Shown here piece after piece: positions 1 to 12,263 of a DNA stretch of 64,000 bases. Made by a program: the position numbers and the translations under genes. How positions within the stretch are numbered: the stretch's first letter is position 1; each line of letters starts with the position of its first letter. The DNA comes from Molossus alvarezi (Eukaryota; Chordata; Mammalia; Chiroptera; Molossidae). The notes beneath the pieces were generated by a model that was not told where the DNA came from, searched no databases, and was given only the letters and a program-made list of their open reading frames with translations. The DNA lies in the NCBI GenBank assembly GCA_037176705.1, contig CM073886.1, positions 5,642,001-5,706,000 on the forward strand. The letters run 5' to 3'.

Positions 1-118
1 CGATCCCCAGTAGGGGGCCTGCGGAAGGCAGCCTATTGATGTTTCTCACATCAATGTTTCTATCTCTCTCTCCCTTCCTCTCTAAAATAAATCAATAAAA
101 ACTTATTTTAAAAAAAGA
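1..118 (+). mobile_element. Ves-type tRNA-derived SINE, 3' half
   Basis: The window opens inside a SINE. The body (GATCCCCAGT..., GCAGCCTATTGATGTTTCT, CTCACATCAATGTTTC), the pyrimidine run and an AATCAATAAAAA tail match the 3' half of the SINEs at 33641 and 38096. The tRNA-like head lies outside the window. Confidence 0.85.
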
Positions 119-286
119 CTTTACATTCAATTATCTTTGAAATAACTTATATTCCCCAAAAGACCAGATAAATAGGTTATTATGTTACTCAAAAAAATCA
201 TACAATGACAACACAATGGCATAGATTATACCATACTGAAAGTCATCTAGCACTGTAACACTGGATATTTGATTACCACTTCTTCA

Positions 287-1547
287 CCCCAAATAGCCAT
301 AGCAATCTTGAAAAAGGACAAAGTAGGTGAGATCACAATACCAGATATCAGGTTATACTACAAAGCTACTGTAATCAAAACAGCCTGGTACTGGCAAAAG
401 AACAGGCATGTAGACCAGTGGAACAGAATAGAGAACCCAGAAATAGACCCAAGACATTATGCTCAATTAATATTTGACAAAGGAGGCAAGAGCATACAAT
501 GGAGTAAAGACAGCCTCTTTAATAAATGGTGTTGGGAAAATTGGACAGCTACAGGCAAAAAAAATGAAACTAGACCATCAACTTACACCACACACAAGAA
601 TAAACTCAAAATGGATAAAAGACTTAAATACGACCCGTAAATCCATAAAAATCCTAGAAGAAAATGCAGGTAACAAAATTTCAGACATCATACGCAGCAT
701 AATTTTCACTGATACATCATCTAAGGCAACAGAAACAAAGCAGAAAATGAACACATGGGACTACATCAAACTCAAAAGCTTCTGCACAACAAAAGAAACA
801 ACCATCAAAATGGAAAGGCAACCCTCTGTATGGGAGAGCATCATTGCCAATAATACATCAAATAAGGGGTTAATTTCCAAAATGAATAGAGTACTCATAC
901 AACTCAACAAAAGGAAGACAAAGAACCCAATTAAAAAATGGGCAGAGGAACTAAATAGACACCTCTCCAAACAGGACATACAAATGGCCAAGAGACATAT
1001 AAAGAAATGCTCAACATCACTAATCATCAGAGAGATGCAAATTAAAACAACAATGAGGTATCACCTCACACCTGTCAGAATGGCCGCCATCAACAAATCA
1101 TCAAACAAGTGTTGGCGAGGGTGTGGAGAAAAGGGGACTCTAGTACACTACTAGTGGGAAAGCAAACTGGTGCAGCCACTATGGAAAACAATATGGTGTT
1201 ACCTCAAAAAAATTAAAAATTGAACTGCCATTTGACCCAGTGATCCCACTTCTAGGAATATACCCTAAGAAGCCTGAAACACCAACCAGAAAGAATATAT
1301 TTACCCCCATGTTCATAGCAGCACTATTTACAATAGCTAAGATCTGAAAACAGCCCAAGTGTCCATTAGTAGACGAATGGATAAAAAAGTTGTGGTACAT
1401 ATACACAATGGAGTACTATGCAGCTGTAAGAAAGAAAGATCTCTTATCCTTTGAGACGACATGGAGGGACCTGGAAAGTATCCTAAGCAAAACAAGACAA
1501 GCAGAAAAAGACAAATACCACATGATCTCACTTATTTGTGGAATATA
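287..1547 (+). pseudogene. L1 ORF2 C-terminal relic, frameshifted
   Basis: Conceptual translation follows the end of L1 ORF2p (reverse transcriptase/endonuclease protein). Visible hallmarks are [45 protein letters not shown], the [11 protein letters not shown] cysteine segment and MEYYAAVRKKDLL. The reading frame changes between about 474 and 640 and stops break it further on, at 1152-1154 and again at 1345-1347, so no functional protein is possible. The endonuclease and catalytic RT domains are absent because of the 5' truncation. Confidence 0.9.
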
Positions 1548-1837
1548 ATAAACATAACAGTCTGAGGAATAGGGTAGACCCAGAGATGTGGAAATAGGGT
1601 ACAGACTGACAACCTTCAGAAGAGGGGGTGGTGGGGGAAAGGAAGAGATAAACCACAGAACTTATATGCATGTATGCATAACCACTGGGCATGGACACCA
1701 AAGCCGGGGATGGGGTGGGGGGGATGAGGAGGAGGGTGTCAATGGGGTAAAAAAGGAGAAACACCTATAACAAAAATAAAATTAAAAAATAAAAAGAAAG
1801 GGAAAAAAATAAATAAAAATAAAATAAAAAAAATAAA
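287..1837 (+). mobile_element. L1 LINE, 5'-truncated, with 13-bp TSD
   Basis: This is a 5'-truncated L1 holding the C-terminal part of ORF2 and the 3' UTR, ending in an A-rich tail. It is bounded by a perfect 13-bp direct repeat, TACCACTTCTTCA, at 274-286 and 1838-1850, the normal signature of target-primed reverse transcription. The 3' UTR block with AACTTATATGCATGTATGC near 1660 recurs in the other L1 and HAL1 copies of the window. The element lies in USP31 intron 1, antisense to that gene. Confidence 0.92.
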
Positions 1838-3004
1838 TACCACTTCTTCAAAAATAGTCTACAAGTCAAGGGTGAAAACCGAGAGCACACATCCATCAAA
1901 GGTGAGCTACCGAACAGAGACACAGAAAATTTTGAGGTGGAGCACATTTCTCTTCCACATATAACTACAGTGGACTTTTGCAGGATCCTCCAGCTCTTCC
2001 TATGGGCATCCCTCCCTTTCCTGTGTCCCAGGCTTGCTCTTATAAGCTGGGTGGGTGAGCTGGTTCATTGGGCTTTCCTACTAAAATGTTCCCATCACTC
2101 AGGTGTAAAGGAACCAATGGTTATTGAACACTACCATCTGTGAGGCTGATGTTACATGGCAATGAAAAGGGAAATGATAACCAAGACTCAGTAACCAACT
2201 GAAGATCTCAGCTGCACCAGAGTTCTGACTAAATCCCAAATTAATGGGTTCACAAATTCTCAAAAGGAAAGGGTTAGACCTGGACACTGGTTGCCCTCAC
2301 CCTCCTCCCAGAGCCATCCTCAGATGTGACAGCCTGAGGCCTGAGACAGAATCAGTATCATCAGGAAAGGGCAGGCAGCAGTTACAACAGCCTAACACTG
2401 CCTGGCATCACAGTAGAGCTCCTAGGGGAAGGACAAACAGGTTCCCAACCTACTAACCTTCTTCCCACTGCAAGTAAGATAAAGAGCTGCCGGGTCTCCT
2501 TCTCTCCTGCTGGCAGGGAAACAAGGCTACTCTCCTCTTTTTCCTCCCTTCCCATCACTACTAAAGTCCTGAAATCACTGACTAGTAGCTACTTACCAGA
2601 CGCTGTTGCTTTTAAAAGTGTTGGCTTTTCTTCAGCTACCCTAGTTCATGATAACGTCCATGGAATCAATACTCTAAAGTGGGGGAGATGCACCAAGCAC
2701 CTGCACTGGTAAAGGGCTGTGCCATTAGGGTGCGATTAAGAGCATTAAGTTAATATACCTTTAAAATTACATACTTGGAGCACCTCTAGTCAAGTTAGTC
2801 TTCTCCAGCTGTAGAGAGCTATGGACCTCAAAAAAAAGGTTGAATGAATTTTCTTCCCTACAGTTTGAAAACAGCCTTTCTCTGCTCTCATCATTGCTCA
2901 AAGTAAAGCAATACACAAAAGTTACTCCCCTGTTCATTCATTCATTCACTCATAAACATGCAAAGAGAACACAAAGAGAATCACAGAATTAAAGCTGTAC
3001 AGAA

Positions 3005-3118
3005 ACACCTGTGTCTTCATCTGCAAAACAGAAATAATAGTATGTGTCTACCTTATACTGTTATCAGGAGTAAATAAAATAATCCACTGTGAAGGGCATA
3101 CAGTAAGCACTCATGTTA
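3005..3118 (-). mobile_element. MIR SINE relic
   Basis: Diverged match to the MIR core read on the minus strand: 'tcatctgcaaaacagaaataat', then a block ending in 'agtaagcactcatgttagct'. It is ancient, with no ends or TSD visible. Confidence 0.6.
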
Positions 3119-3212
3119 GCTATAGCTAGAAAGCAAGATGGAGAAAATGACATACAGTGTGCTAGTATTTATCTCAATAAAAGGGAACTATGGACATACA
3201 CACAATACACAA

Positions 3213-3213
3213 C

Positions 3214-3250
<37 letters not shown>
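3213..3250. repeat. CA dinucleotide microsatellite
   Basis: An almost uninterrupted CA tract follows 'aacca' and continues into 'atatacacac'. Confidence 0.9.
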
Positions 3251-4912
3251 TCACACATACTTATTTATGTTAAAACCAATGAAAGAATAAATCATAAAAT
3301 TTAGGGAGAAAGGTGATGGGGGTAAGAATCAGAGATAGAAACTAGACTTCTTCCTGTTTTGTAAATTTGACTCCAGGCCACGTATTAATTTTATACATAA
3401 TTATGCAACAGAATTAAATTTTAAAAAGCAATCCCTCAAAAGCAAAAGCAAAAAGAAATAAATTTAAGTTATATCCAGTTGGTGAAAAGATACACTTAGA
3501 ATTATTCCAAGTGACTTTAAGACATAGTAATTTGACTATACAGTCCTAGTAGGACATATCATATGGACAAAAATAAACAAACACCAAAAATAAATCTTAA
3601 ATCTTTTCAAAGACTCATACTATTGGTGGTAGTATTGGGATTATTATTCTGAGACTTAGTAGTGCCTTGTGGGATAATGCCAATGAGAATTTACACTGGT
3701 GTTAACAGGATTTTCAGCACGAGAAAAAGGGAAAACAGATGTAATAAGATCAATGAGGTTAAATAAAAAACCTGAAATCCTGAATTGGAATTATCAATAT
3801 AAATTCATGATTTAGTGTATCTTTAAAAGAAATTACACATTTCCTCGCTCTACCTACTTAGAAGACACAGAAACCATGTGTACCCCTAGTGCCCAGCATG
3901 TGGTCTCTCAGTACCATCTGCCACCAAAAGGAACCAGCGCTCCTTAAATAAATGTATGGTTCCAGATTTGGGGCAGGAGACATGTGAGATAAACCTAGAA
4001 CATCTTCCTTGCGTTCTGGTCTGAAATCACAGACAGTACTAGTATTGTGTCAAAGGGACTTGGGAGCCAACTTGTCCCACTGGCCTAAAATGGGACAGTT
4101 TGAGCAACAAAAAGGTTAATAACTATAACTGACCAAATAATATCAAATATGCATTTAAACCCATGAGTTCATATGGTTACAACAAAGAAACTCACTAACC
4201 ACATTTGGAAATAAAGTAATTATTTTGAAAAACAGAAAATAAAGGTGGGGAAAATCAAGCACCTATCTTACCCTCTCCAAATTTACTTTGGGGTAAGCAA
4301 ATAATTGCCAAGGGCAAAAGTCTTTATAGAGGTGTTCTAGCTACTAAGTGAAGAAAGAACATTAAAATTATAACACCCCCAGTTTTGACCCTTAATGATC
4401 TAGGAATTATCATTATTGCTACATAACAAAAGACATAACCAAACAGTACAGGCTTCCTAATAGAGGTTTATAACACTAATAATAAGTTAGTTTTATCAAA
4501 AAAGGAGGTTAAAACACACACACACACGACTCAACCTGGAACCTCATTAAACCTCCATATCTAACTACCACTTTACAGGAAACACGGGAACAGAAGAACA
4601 ATTTTATTGAAACTACAAGACTACAACAAGCAAAATCAGACTATGGGAAGCTCCCTAGCAGGGCTCTTCAAAGCATGATCCAACAGACAGGTGCCCATCT
4701 AAGAACTTGTTATCACCAGTCCATGACGGGATAAGTACAGAAATTAAGAGTAAGCAAATAAACTGTAATTTTATGTCTAATTAAATCTAACAGCTTTTTA
4801 AATCAGGCTGGTTTTATGTATGCCTTCTATCATTTCCTAAAAAAGCTGACATGCCAAGCTAAGTCATTTTTATATTATTTTGTACATAAAAGAAAAAGTA
4901 AAGGCATTTTTT

Positions 4913-5096
4913 TTCTTTTTTTAAATATGTTTTTATTGTCTATAGAGAGAAGGGAGAAAGTGAGAGAGAAACATCAATCAGTTGCCTCTTGTGTGCTCCC
5001 TACCTGGGATCAAGCCTGCAAAGCAGGCATGTGTCCTGACTGGGAATCGAACCAGTGCACAGAACAACACTCAACCCAGCCACCACCAGCCAGGGG
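4913..5096 (-). mobile_element. tRNA-derived SINE with 16-bp TSD
   Basis: Minus-strand SINE: T-rich tail at the left, tRNA-like head at the right (CCAGCCAGGGG). It is flanked by a perfect repeat AGTAAAGGCATTTTTT at 4897-4912 and 5097-5112. Orientation is the same as USP31 transcription. Confidence 0.92.
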
Positions 5097-5244
5097 AGTA
5101 AAGGCATTTTTTGAGAAGAGAAATAATATAATTACAGGTAAACTTCAAGATTATCTGGCAACAATAAAACGTGTCAACTGGAAGAAACAGAATTTAGACA
5201 TGGTGAAGGGTCCTTGGGGGACCACAGACTTAGAATGAGCAGCT

Positions 5245-5370
5245 TCATTATCACCACCTACCATTTCTTGAATATTTACTATGGGTGGGTTTTTGTACTA
5301 AGCCCTTACTTCAGTCTTCTTGTTTAATCTTGGCAAAAACTATGCAAGGTTGGAGTTCTAGCTCTGATAC
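5245..5370 (+). mobile_element. MIR SINE relic
   Basis: Weak match to the MIR body: 'accatttcttgaatatttact', 'actaagcccttact' and 'gtttaatcttggcaaaaac' follow the order of the MIR consensus. No TSD. Confidence 0.55.
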
Positions 5371-6604
5371 TTACTAGAACTGAATCCCAAAATCCTAGTT
5401 TTAAACATGAAGTAACAATGTCTCTTTCACAGGGCTGTTGTAAAGACTAAATGAAAAACTGTATATAAATGTACATCATAAGTGGTCTGGCTCTACACAA
5501 ATGGTATTTTCATGATTATGATTATTATTGTTTCTTAAATCTCTCCTGAGAATCAGGCAGCTCGGCCTTACTCGTAAAGACTAGAAGACCTAGAGTAAAA
5601 TCAAATAATTGATGGAGCTCGTGATGAGCTTACAAAGGTTCCTGACCGCAGCAGCAACAAAGGCGTTTCCTGATCAGTCCTGTGAAATCTCCTACAGTGT
5701 GAATTGTTGGTTTGTGGGCACTCTTTGCTGCCTTCCGAGCTCAACAACTGGGGGAAGAAGCAACAGATGTTCGGTGACTGGCCAGTTCCTCTTGGAGCTG
5801 CCACAGCCCAGGGCACGAAACAATGATTTCCAAGCAGAAAAAGAGCGCAGCTGAATGAAAGACAAGAAGGGCGATGTGCTCCACTGCGACTGCAAAGATG
5901 TTGTTGAACATAAAGGGCATTTGAGGAACAGCAGTGAACAATTAAGTAGCAGAGCAAACAAGAATATTTTTGAAGGAAAAAGCTACAGAGGACACAACTT
6001 GAAATTATTCAGTTTTGAATGATTTTTTTCCCCACTACTATATATAAAAGGTTTTTCTTGTGGAAACCATGAGGTCATTGTTTTCCAGAGTCTTTGCTCT
6101 AGGAAACAGCTGTGGGGAATGACACAAACAGAGAACACTGCCCTATTTAGTAGCCCCTCACTATGACAAGTGTACATAGATGGGGACAGGAAAAATCCAT
6201 CAAACCACACATCAATAACAAAACAAAAGTGGCAGAGTCAAACTAAAACTGTGAACCACACAAAGGAAGATGTGAAACGACTCCATCAGGACAAGCATCT
6301 GTATTATTATATCTCTGTATCTGCAGAGATATTTCTTCGTTTAGACCAGATCAGCTCCTTTCTCCATGAGTCACCAAAAACATAAATGATGCACTTTGCA
6401 GTTCCTAATACATGACACACGTTCAAACAAATGTAACTAAAACATTTTCCTAGGGTCCTTATAATCAGACACTATGTGACCTGTCTAAAACTGAACTTAC
6501 CCACCCACTTCCAGAACTGTTGTCCATTCTGTACTTCCGGTCTTGAAAACCACCATCCCAAAACACTCAGTTTCAAAACCTCAGTTACTTTCATCTCCCC
6601 CTTC

Positions 6605-6925
6605 AAATCAAAACCACAATGAGGTTCCACTTCACACACACTAGGATGACTATTATTTTTTAGATGGAAAAAACAAACAAAAAACAGAAGGTAACAAGTG
6701 CTGGCAAGGATGTGGAGAAATCGGAGCCTTCATGCTTTGCTAGTGGGGGGATGGAAGATGGTGCAGCCACTGTGGAAAACAATTTGATAGTTTTTCGAAA
6801 AGTTAAACAGAGAAGTAGAACATGATCCAAAAGAAATCAAAACAAAGACTCAAACAGATACCTGCAACATTATGTTCACAGCATCATTATTCCCAATGGC
6901 CAAAAAGCAGAAACAACCTACCAAA
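6605..6925 (+). mobile_element. Old L1 relic (ORF2 end)
   Basis: Diverged copy of the ORF2 C-terminal region: 'aaccacaatgaggttccactt', 'agtgctggcaaggatgtggag' and 'ggtgcagccactgtggaaaac' match the same segments of the younger L1 copy at 1045-1190, with many substitutions and indels. Confidence 0.75.
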
Positions 6926-8004
6926 TCCTTCAAGACATAAGCATCACCTCTTCCATCCCTCCAAATCCCTCCTATTCCTCAAGTGCTCTCCCCTCTGCCT
7001 CTGCACAGCACTTTGTACACAATCTATCACAGCACATACACCCTTTGCAGCTATTTCTTTACCCATCTGTCTTCCCTTCTAGACTCCAAATTCCTTAAGG
7101 GCATAAACCATCTCACCAATCTCAATATCCCTAGTGCTCTGCAACACAAGACCAGCAAAGGAATCAATAAACATACTCAATAAATCTGAGCACTTAATAA
7201 ATCCGTATCATGTCTACAAAATACCAACCTGAATTTGATTTTTAATGGGTATAAACTGACATTTCTGGTGCCCTACACTGTATTCAGGGCTAAGAGCAGG
7301 TAGTCAAACTATCACGTAAACCAGGTTCCAGGACTCGCCTCCTGGCTTCCCTGACCTCTTGGACTGCCCCTTCAATGGATCTGCTCCCTCTCTTGTCATC
7401 TTACTTTTAGTTTCCACCAAGGGCCTGCCCTTGGGCTTCTGACCCTTATATTTATCACCTCTGTGCTGAATCCATAGCCAGCCCTAACTCATGTCACATT
7501 CCCAACAGTCTCTAAAGACCTTCCTAGATATCCCATGGCCCCAACCCACATGCTGAGATTAAATGCATGATCTTCTCTGGCCCTTGTGCTCCACAAACCA
7601 CTCCCCTTCCAGCTGCTCCATTTCTGTCAAAGGTCCCCATTATTTCCCCCATCACCCAGGTCTGATACCTCGTTGTTTCCTTACCTCTCCATCTCTTGGA
7701 TTCTCCTTAATAATGTCATGATGTCCTCCAAATGTCTCTTGGGTTCACCTTTCCCTCACATCATACCTGACTGCTCTCTCTGCATTTACTTTCCCCTCCA
7801 TCTGATTCATTTCTTTACTCACCATCAGACCCATTTTCCTAAAATATCTTTCCCTCCAATCAATGTCTGCACAGCTCAAGAGACTCAACTGGATCACTAC
7901 TGATGGCAGCCTCAAGGTCAAATTGTTGTGACAGACTTTGAGGCCACCTATAATTTGCCTCCTCTCATCTCCTCAGCCATCTACATTTATTTCTCTTCAA
8001 ATCA

Positions 8005-8240
8005 ATGGTTCTTAACCAGGGGCAATTTTGTCCCCCAGGTGACATCTAGAAATGTCTGGAGACATTTTTGACTGTCATGAGTGAGCTGTGGAGAGGGAAA
8101 TACTACCAACATCTGGTGGGTAGAGGACAGGGAGACTGATAAACATCCTACAATGCCAGGACAGCCCCTCACAACAAAGAATTATCGGGCCAGTAATGCC
8201 AGACATGTCAACAGTGCCAAGGCTGGGACAGCTGCTCTAG
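8005..8240 (+). mobile_element. MER5A-like non-autonomous hAT relic
   Basis: The start 'tggttcttaaccaggggcaa', the middle 'tgtctggagacatttttg' and 'catcctacaatgccaggaca' follow the remembered MER5A (hAT-Charlie) consensus in order. The 3' terminal inverted repeat is degraded. Confidence 0.8.
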
Positions 8241-9912
8241 ATCACGCCTCCATGGCAGCAGCCCAGTAGCTTCCCCAATCATGTGCCACCTCTATCCCTA
8301 TGCTCAGAATGATCCCCCACCATCCTGAGATGTCATCCCTCTTCTCCTTGACTGTCTAAGACTTACTTACCATCAAACCCCATTCCAAGCTATAGCCCAT
8401 GGTTTTAAACACCATCTAGAGGTTGCTGACTCCCTGATCTTTCTCTCTAGCCAGTCTCGATCTTCTGAACTCCAGACTCCATTATCCAGCTGCCTAGTGG
8501 ATGTCTCGTGAATTAACACATCTGCAAATGAATCCCTGGTCCCCCAAAAGTGCTATTCAAGTAAGCACTGGTAACCACTCAGTTGCTCAAGACAAACACC
8601 TGGGAGTTATTCAGGATGCACCATCTGCCTCAGTGTACCCCTCACCCCCAGCAAGTCCTATGGAGTTCACCTGCAGATATTTCTCAAATCCATCCATTTC
8701 TACAACTCCATCCACCCCCACTTTTACCTAATCTACCACAGAAGCCTCCTACCTGGTCTCCCTGCTTCTGTTCTATTCACTGTTCATCACTCTGAGTGAT
8801 TGCTCCATGTTTTAATGAGATCAGAACAGAACTCGACCCAAGTCCTACAGCCACTCCCCACTGTCCTTAAAATAGAATCTAAACCCCTTACATGCACCTT
8901 CAAAGCCCTGTATGACCCAGCCTCTGCCCACATTCCCATCCCTTCACAGCCTCCTCTTATCCTCCTCTCCTCCCAAATGTACCAGGTGAGAGAACAGGGA
9001 AAGATAAGTCACTAGACTGAGATTATATGTGCACAGTTACCGATGGAGTATGGGCCCATCCATGTAAAAAATGTATATACATTTGTATATGCATTTAACT
9101 AGTCAGAAAGAATGGTTTTTAAGATTGGCAGAGCACCTAAGTACAAACAGCAACGGCACATGCATTGTACTGTGGCTGACCTTATGTTCACTACAATTCA
9201 GCACCATGACCTTAGAGAGAAAAATGCTACACGTTTCAGCATGTCCACCTGCCAGTTTACATTATATGTTGAGACCTGTCCTTTCAGTGGTTGTACTAAT
9301 AAGGCCTCACAGACGCAGGACTCAGTATGAGCGTCAGTCAGCCATGCAGGGTGACAAAACAAAAGTCAGAATGCTGGTTCTGCTCCCTCAGCCTCCAGCC
9401 AGCAGGTGAACCTTGGTTCCCTCATCCAGAAAGGCTGGGGGACTGCTCACAACCACCCAAGTCTCCAAGTCAAAAATGTGATGATTCTGTCACTTTTCTC
9501 CTTCAGAGACTTGGGGCTTCACTAAGACTAAAGTGACAGCATTTGACAGACAAAGGAACTGACCAGGAAGAGACGTACTTTCTATTTTATACTGTCACAA
9601 ATTTAAATGTGACCTACACGATTTCATTTTTTTTCTATTTTTCAAATGACTTCAAGGGACCCCCTGAATTCAGAGAACTTCTAGGAAACCACTGTGAAAT
9701 TTCAATGTACTAAACAGCATCATACAAACCAGGAAACTGTCTGCCAAAGGCCTGCAGCATCAGTGTCAGCCCCTGGTGCTAGCTTGTCTGTCACAACTCA
9801 TTTATACATGTTTACTCCCTCTGTAACCTGAGAACTCTTGCTAATAAATAAGCACCACCTGGCACCCAAGTTCAAGGAAAACACCATGGGAGAGAAAATT
9901 CTACTCCTTTTT

Positions 9913-10154
9913 TTTTTTATCCTCACCCGAGGACATTTTCTCATTTTTTGTTCAGATAGAGCAGGAGGGAGAGAGGAAGACAGAGAGAGAAACATCGATG
10001 TGAGAGAGACACATCGAGTGGTTGCCACCCACACGACCCCAACTGGGGCCAGTGACAAACTGCAACGGAGGTACGTGCCCTTAGCGGAAACCGAACCCGG
10101 GACTCTCCAATCCACGGGCCGATGCTCTAACCACTGACAAAAACCAGCCAGGGC
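9913..10154 (-). mobile_element. Ves SINE with 16-bp TSD
   Basis: Full-length minus-strand SINE. The tail region TATCCTCACCCGAGGACAT lies at the left and the tRNA-like head at the right. The flanking repeat AATTCTAYTCCTTTTT occurs at 9897-9912 and 10155-10170 with one mismatch. Confidence 0.93.
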
Positions 10155-10394
10155 AATTCTATTCCTTTTTGTTTTGCTGCAAATTTGGATGGAGTTCCCA
10201 CAGTTCTTTTATAAGGAGATCACGATGTTGTAGTTGTTCTTTGGGAGCATGGTTTGAGAACTGCTGCTATAAAACTTATCTTTTGTACTTGAAAGATGAC
10301 CATCTATCTTTGTCTTACTGCAAAGGGGCACTGAGAACTGGAAGCCAGAAAGCATCTTTAAGAACCTGGAGTATCCATGCCAGCATCCTGTTAA

Positions 10395-10495
10395 AGCTGT
10401 GACAACCAAAGTATGTCTCCAGACATCATCAAATGTGTCCCCAGGAGTGAGAGGGTAGGAGTAGGCAAAAGTGCCCTGGTTGAGAACCACAGCTC
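10395..10495 (-). mobile_element. MER5-like hAT relic, antisense
   Basis: 'tatgtctccagacatcatcaa' and the end 'ctggttgagaaccac' are the reverse complement of MER5-type internal and 5' terminal sequence. It is diverged. Confidence 0.65.
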
Positions 10496-11261
10496 TAAGA
10501 GCCGGAGAACAATATGTGAGCCAAAGGAAAAAGAATCTAGGTGGCAGCTGCAGAAGTTTCTTAAAGCACAACCAGGCTGGGACAGTCAACCCATTCCATT
10601 CTGGGAAATGAAAATCCAGTCTTAATCATCATCTAGGTCTTCCAAAACCTAAAATCCATTTGCCTGACAAGCTTCTAAGCTCCAATCAATATGGTTAGAA
10701 AGCAAAAAAGAATTCTAATTGAAAAAATTTACAAAGAAAGTTTGAAGACCATAAAAGCACATTCAAAGGCATACTAAGTGTTTTTCGAGACCTCAAAACA
10801 AACTATCTTAAGATGGAAAACTGGTTTTAACTCCTCTGCCACCTCCAGTCAACTGGCAGTGGCTGCCTGGAGCTCCAGCAGGATCCTGAGGCTGAATGTG
10901 AGCTCAAGGGAAGAGGGTGTGCATCATATACTGGCGTCAACCACAAACAGGCCAGTGGGGCGTGGTGACTAGTATAACTCAGGTTCACCTCCTCTGGTGT
11001 TCAATTTTCTTAATGCTCAAAATCACAGTCATTAAATTTGTAATAAAACATTTTGGAAAAAATAAAGTAATCTTCTTTGGTAATCTACCAGGCTTACCAA
11101 ACTGGGGAGAAATAAAAGAGAAAAAAAAAGAAGAAATCTGACCCTATCACTCTCCATTCTCAACTTCCAGAGGATCAACTCTCAACCAGCATAGCCTACA
11201 AAGCCCTTCACAATCCACTTTTCCCAGACTTTCTGCACCTCCTCACTCTCCACAGTGTAAC

Positions 11262-11372
11262 CAGCCACCAGCATCACCTGTAAACTTGTTAGACATGCAG
11301 CATCTTGGACTCCACCCAGCTCTACCAGATCCAAATCTGCTTTGTAACAGAAGCCTGGGTGAATTACAGGCA
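11262..11372 (-). mobile_element. MER20-like hAT relic
   Basis: 'ccagcatcacctgtaaacttg', 'ttagacatgcagcat' and 'ctgggtgaattacaggcaca' resemble MER20 read in reverse. No clear terminal repeats. Confidence 0.5.
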
Positions 11373-11918
11373 CATTAAAGTATGGAAACAGTGTCTTGGG
11401 AAACTTGCCATCAGTTCTTCACAGGTAGGTACAGGGTAGGTGAGTGGTTTGGTGGGCTGCCTAGGAGGCAAGCCCCTCCTCTATTCATTTCTTCAATTAA
11501 GGCAGGAAAGCCCAAATGTCCACCTTACAGCCTCCACGGCAGCCAGGAATACAAGTGACATGGTGAGATTCAATGAGATGTCAGCAAAAAACAGCTGAGG
11601 GGGCTTCTGGGAGAACTTTTATTTCCCTAATGACTTCCTGCCTTGAATGGGTAGAATGCCATGAGGTGACAAACAGCTAAGGACAGCAGAGTGGAAAACA
11701 GAAATGGTCAGGGTCCTCGCTGGGCCCATCAAGCCACTGTGCCACCTGAGAGCCACCTACCTTGTAAGGACCCATCATTAGGGCTTCCTCTTGCTTCTGC
11801 CGAACACATTCCTTAACTGGTTGGGTAAACCATGAATAAATGGGACGTGAATGAATGAGTACAAAGTGAAATCTACTAAAGGTTCAGAAGATAACAATTT
11901 TTTTAAAATAGGGCCTCT

Positions 11919-12190
11919 GCCCTTGGCTGGTTTGGCTCAGCAGTTAAAAGTACTGGCCCACAGATCAAAGGGTCTCGGGCTTGAATCCTGATTAAGGGCA
12001 CGTTTCAGGTTCGATCCCTGGCCCCAATTAGGGTTGTGTGGGAGGTAACCAATCAATGTCTGTTATATCGATGTTTCTCTCCCTCTCTCTCCCTTCCTCC
12101 CTCCCTCCTACTCTATCTAAAAATAAACAGGAAAAAATATATATATATTCTTGGATGAGAATTAACAAAAATAAATTAATTACATACATA
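11919..12190 (+). mobile_element. Ves-type SINE with 14-bp TSD
   Basis: A diverged head (GCCCTTGGCTGGTTTGGCTC), a CTCCCTCTCTC run and a short AT-rich tail. A perfect flanking repeat AAAATAGGGCCTCT lies at 11905-11918 and 12191-12204. Confidence 0.9.
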
Positions 12191-12203
12191 AAAATAGGGC
12201 CTC

Positions 12204-12263
12204 TAAGAATCTGTTCAACTTTACCAAAGCATGTAAGAATCTGTTCAACTTTACCAAAGCATG
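12204..12263 (+). repeat. Perfect 30-bp tandem duplication
   Basis: A 30-bp unit beginning TAAGAATCTGTTCAACTTTA and ending GCATG occurs at 12204-12233 and again at 12234-12263 with no difference. It directly abuts the right TSD of the SINE at 11919. Confidence 0.95.

Larger units (their letters stand above)
1851..4896. other. USP31 intron 1, mostly unique sequence
   Basis: No exon-like open segment was found on either strand. The stretch holds a MIR relic (about 3005-3118), a CA microsatellite (3213-3250) and AT-rich unique sequence. It is assigned to USP31 intron 1 only because it lies downstream of exon 1 of that minus-strand gene. Confidence 0.5.
5113..9896. other. USP31 intron 1, old repeats and unique sequence
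   Basis: No supported exon. Contains a MIR relic (5245-5370), an old L1 relic (6605-6925), a pyrimidine-rich stretch (about 7330-8990) that reads like an old mammalian-wide repeat of unnamed family, and a MER5A-like DNA transposon relic (8005-8240). Longer ORFs here, such as 7586-7903, arise from the low-complexity pyrimidine bias. Confidence 0.5.
10171..11904. other. USP31 intron 1, unique sequence with hAT relics
   Basis: Holds MER5-like (10395-10495) and MER20-like (11262-11372) DNA transposon relics. The remainder is unique sequence in which I see no exon. Confidence 0.5.
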
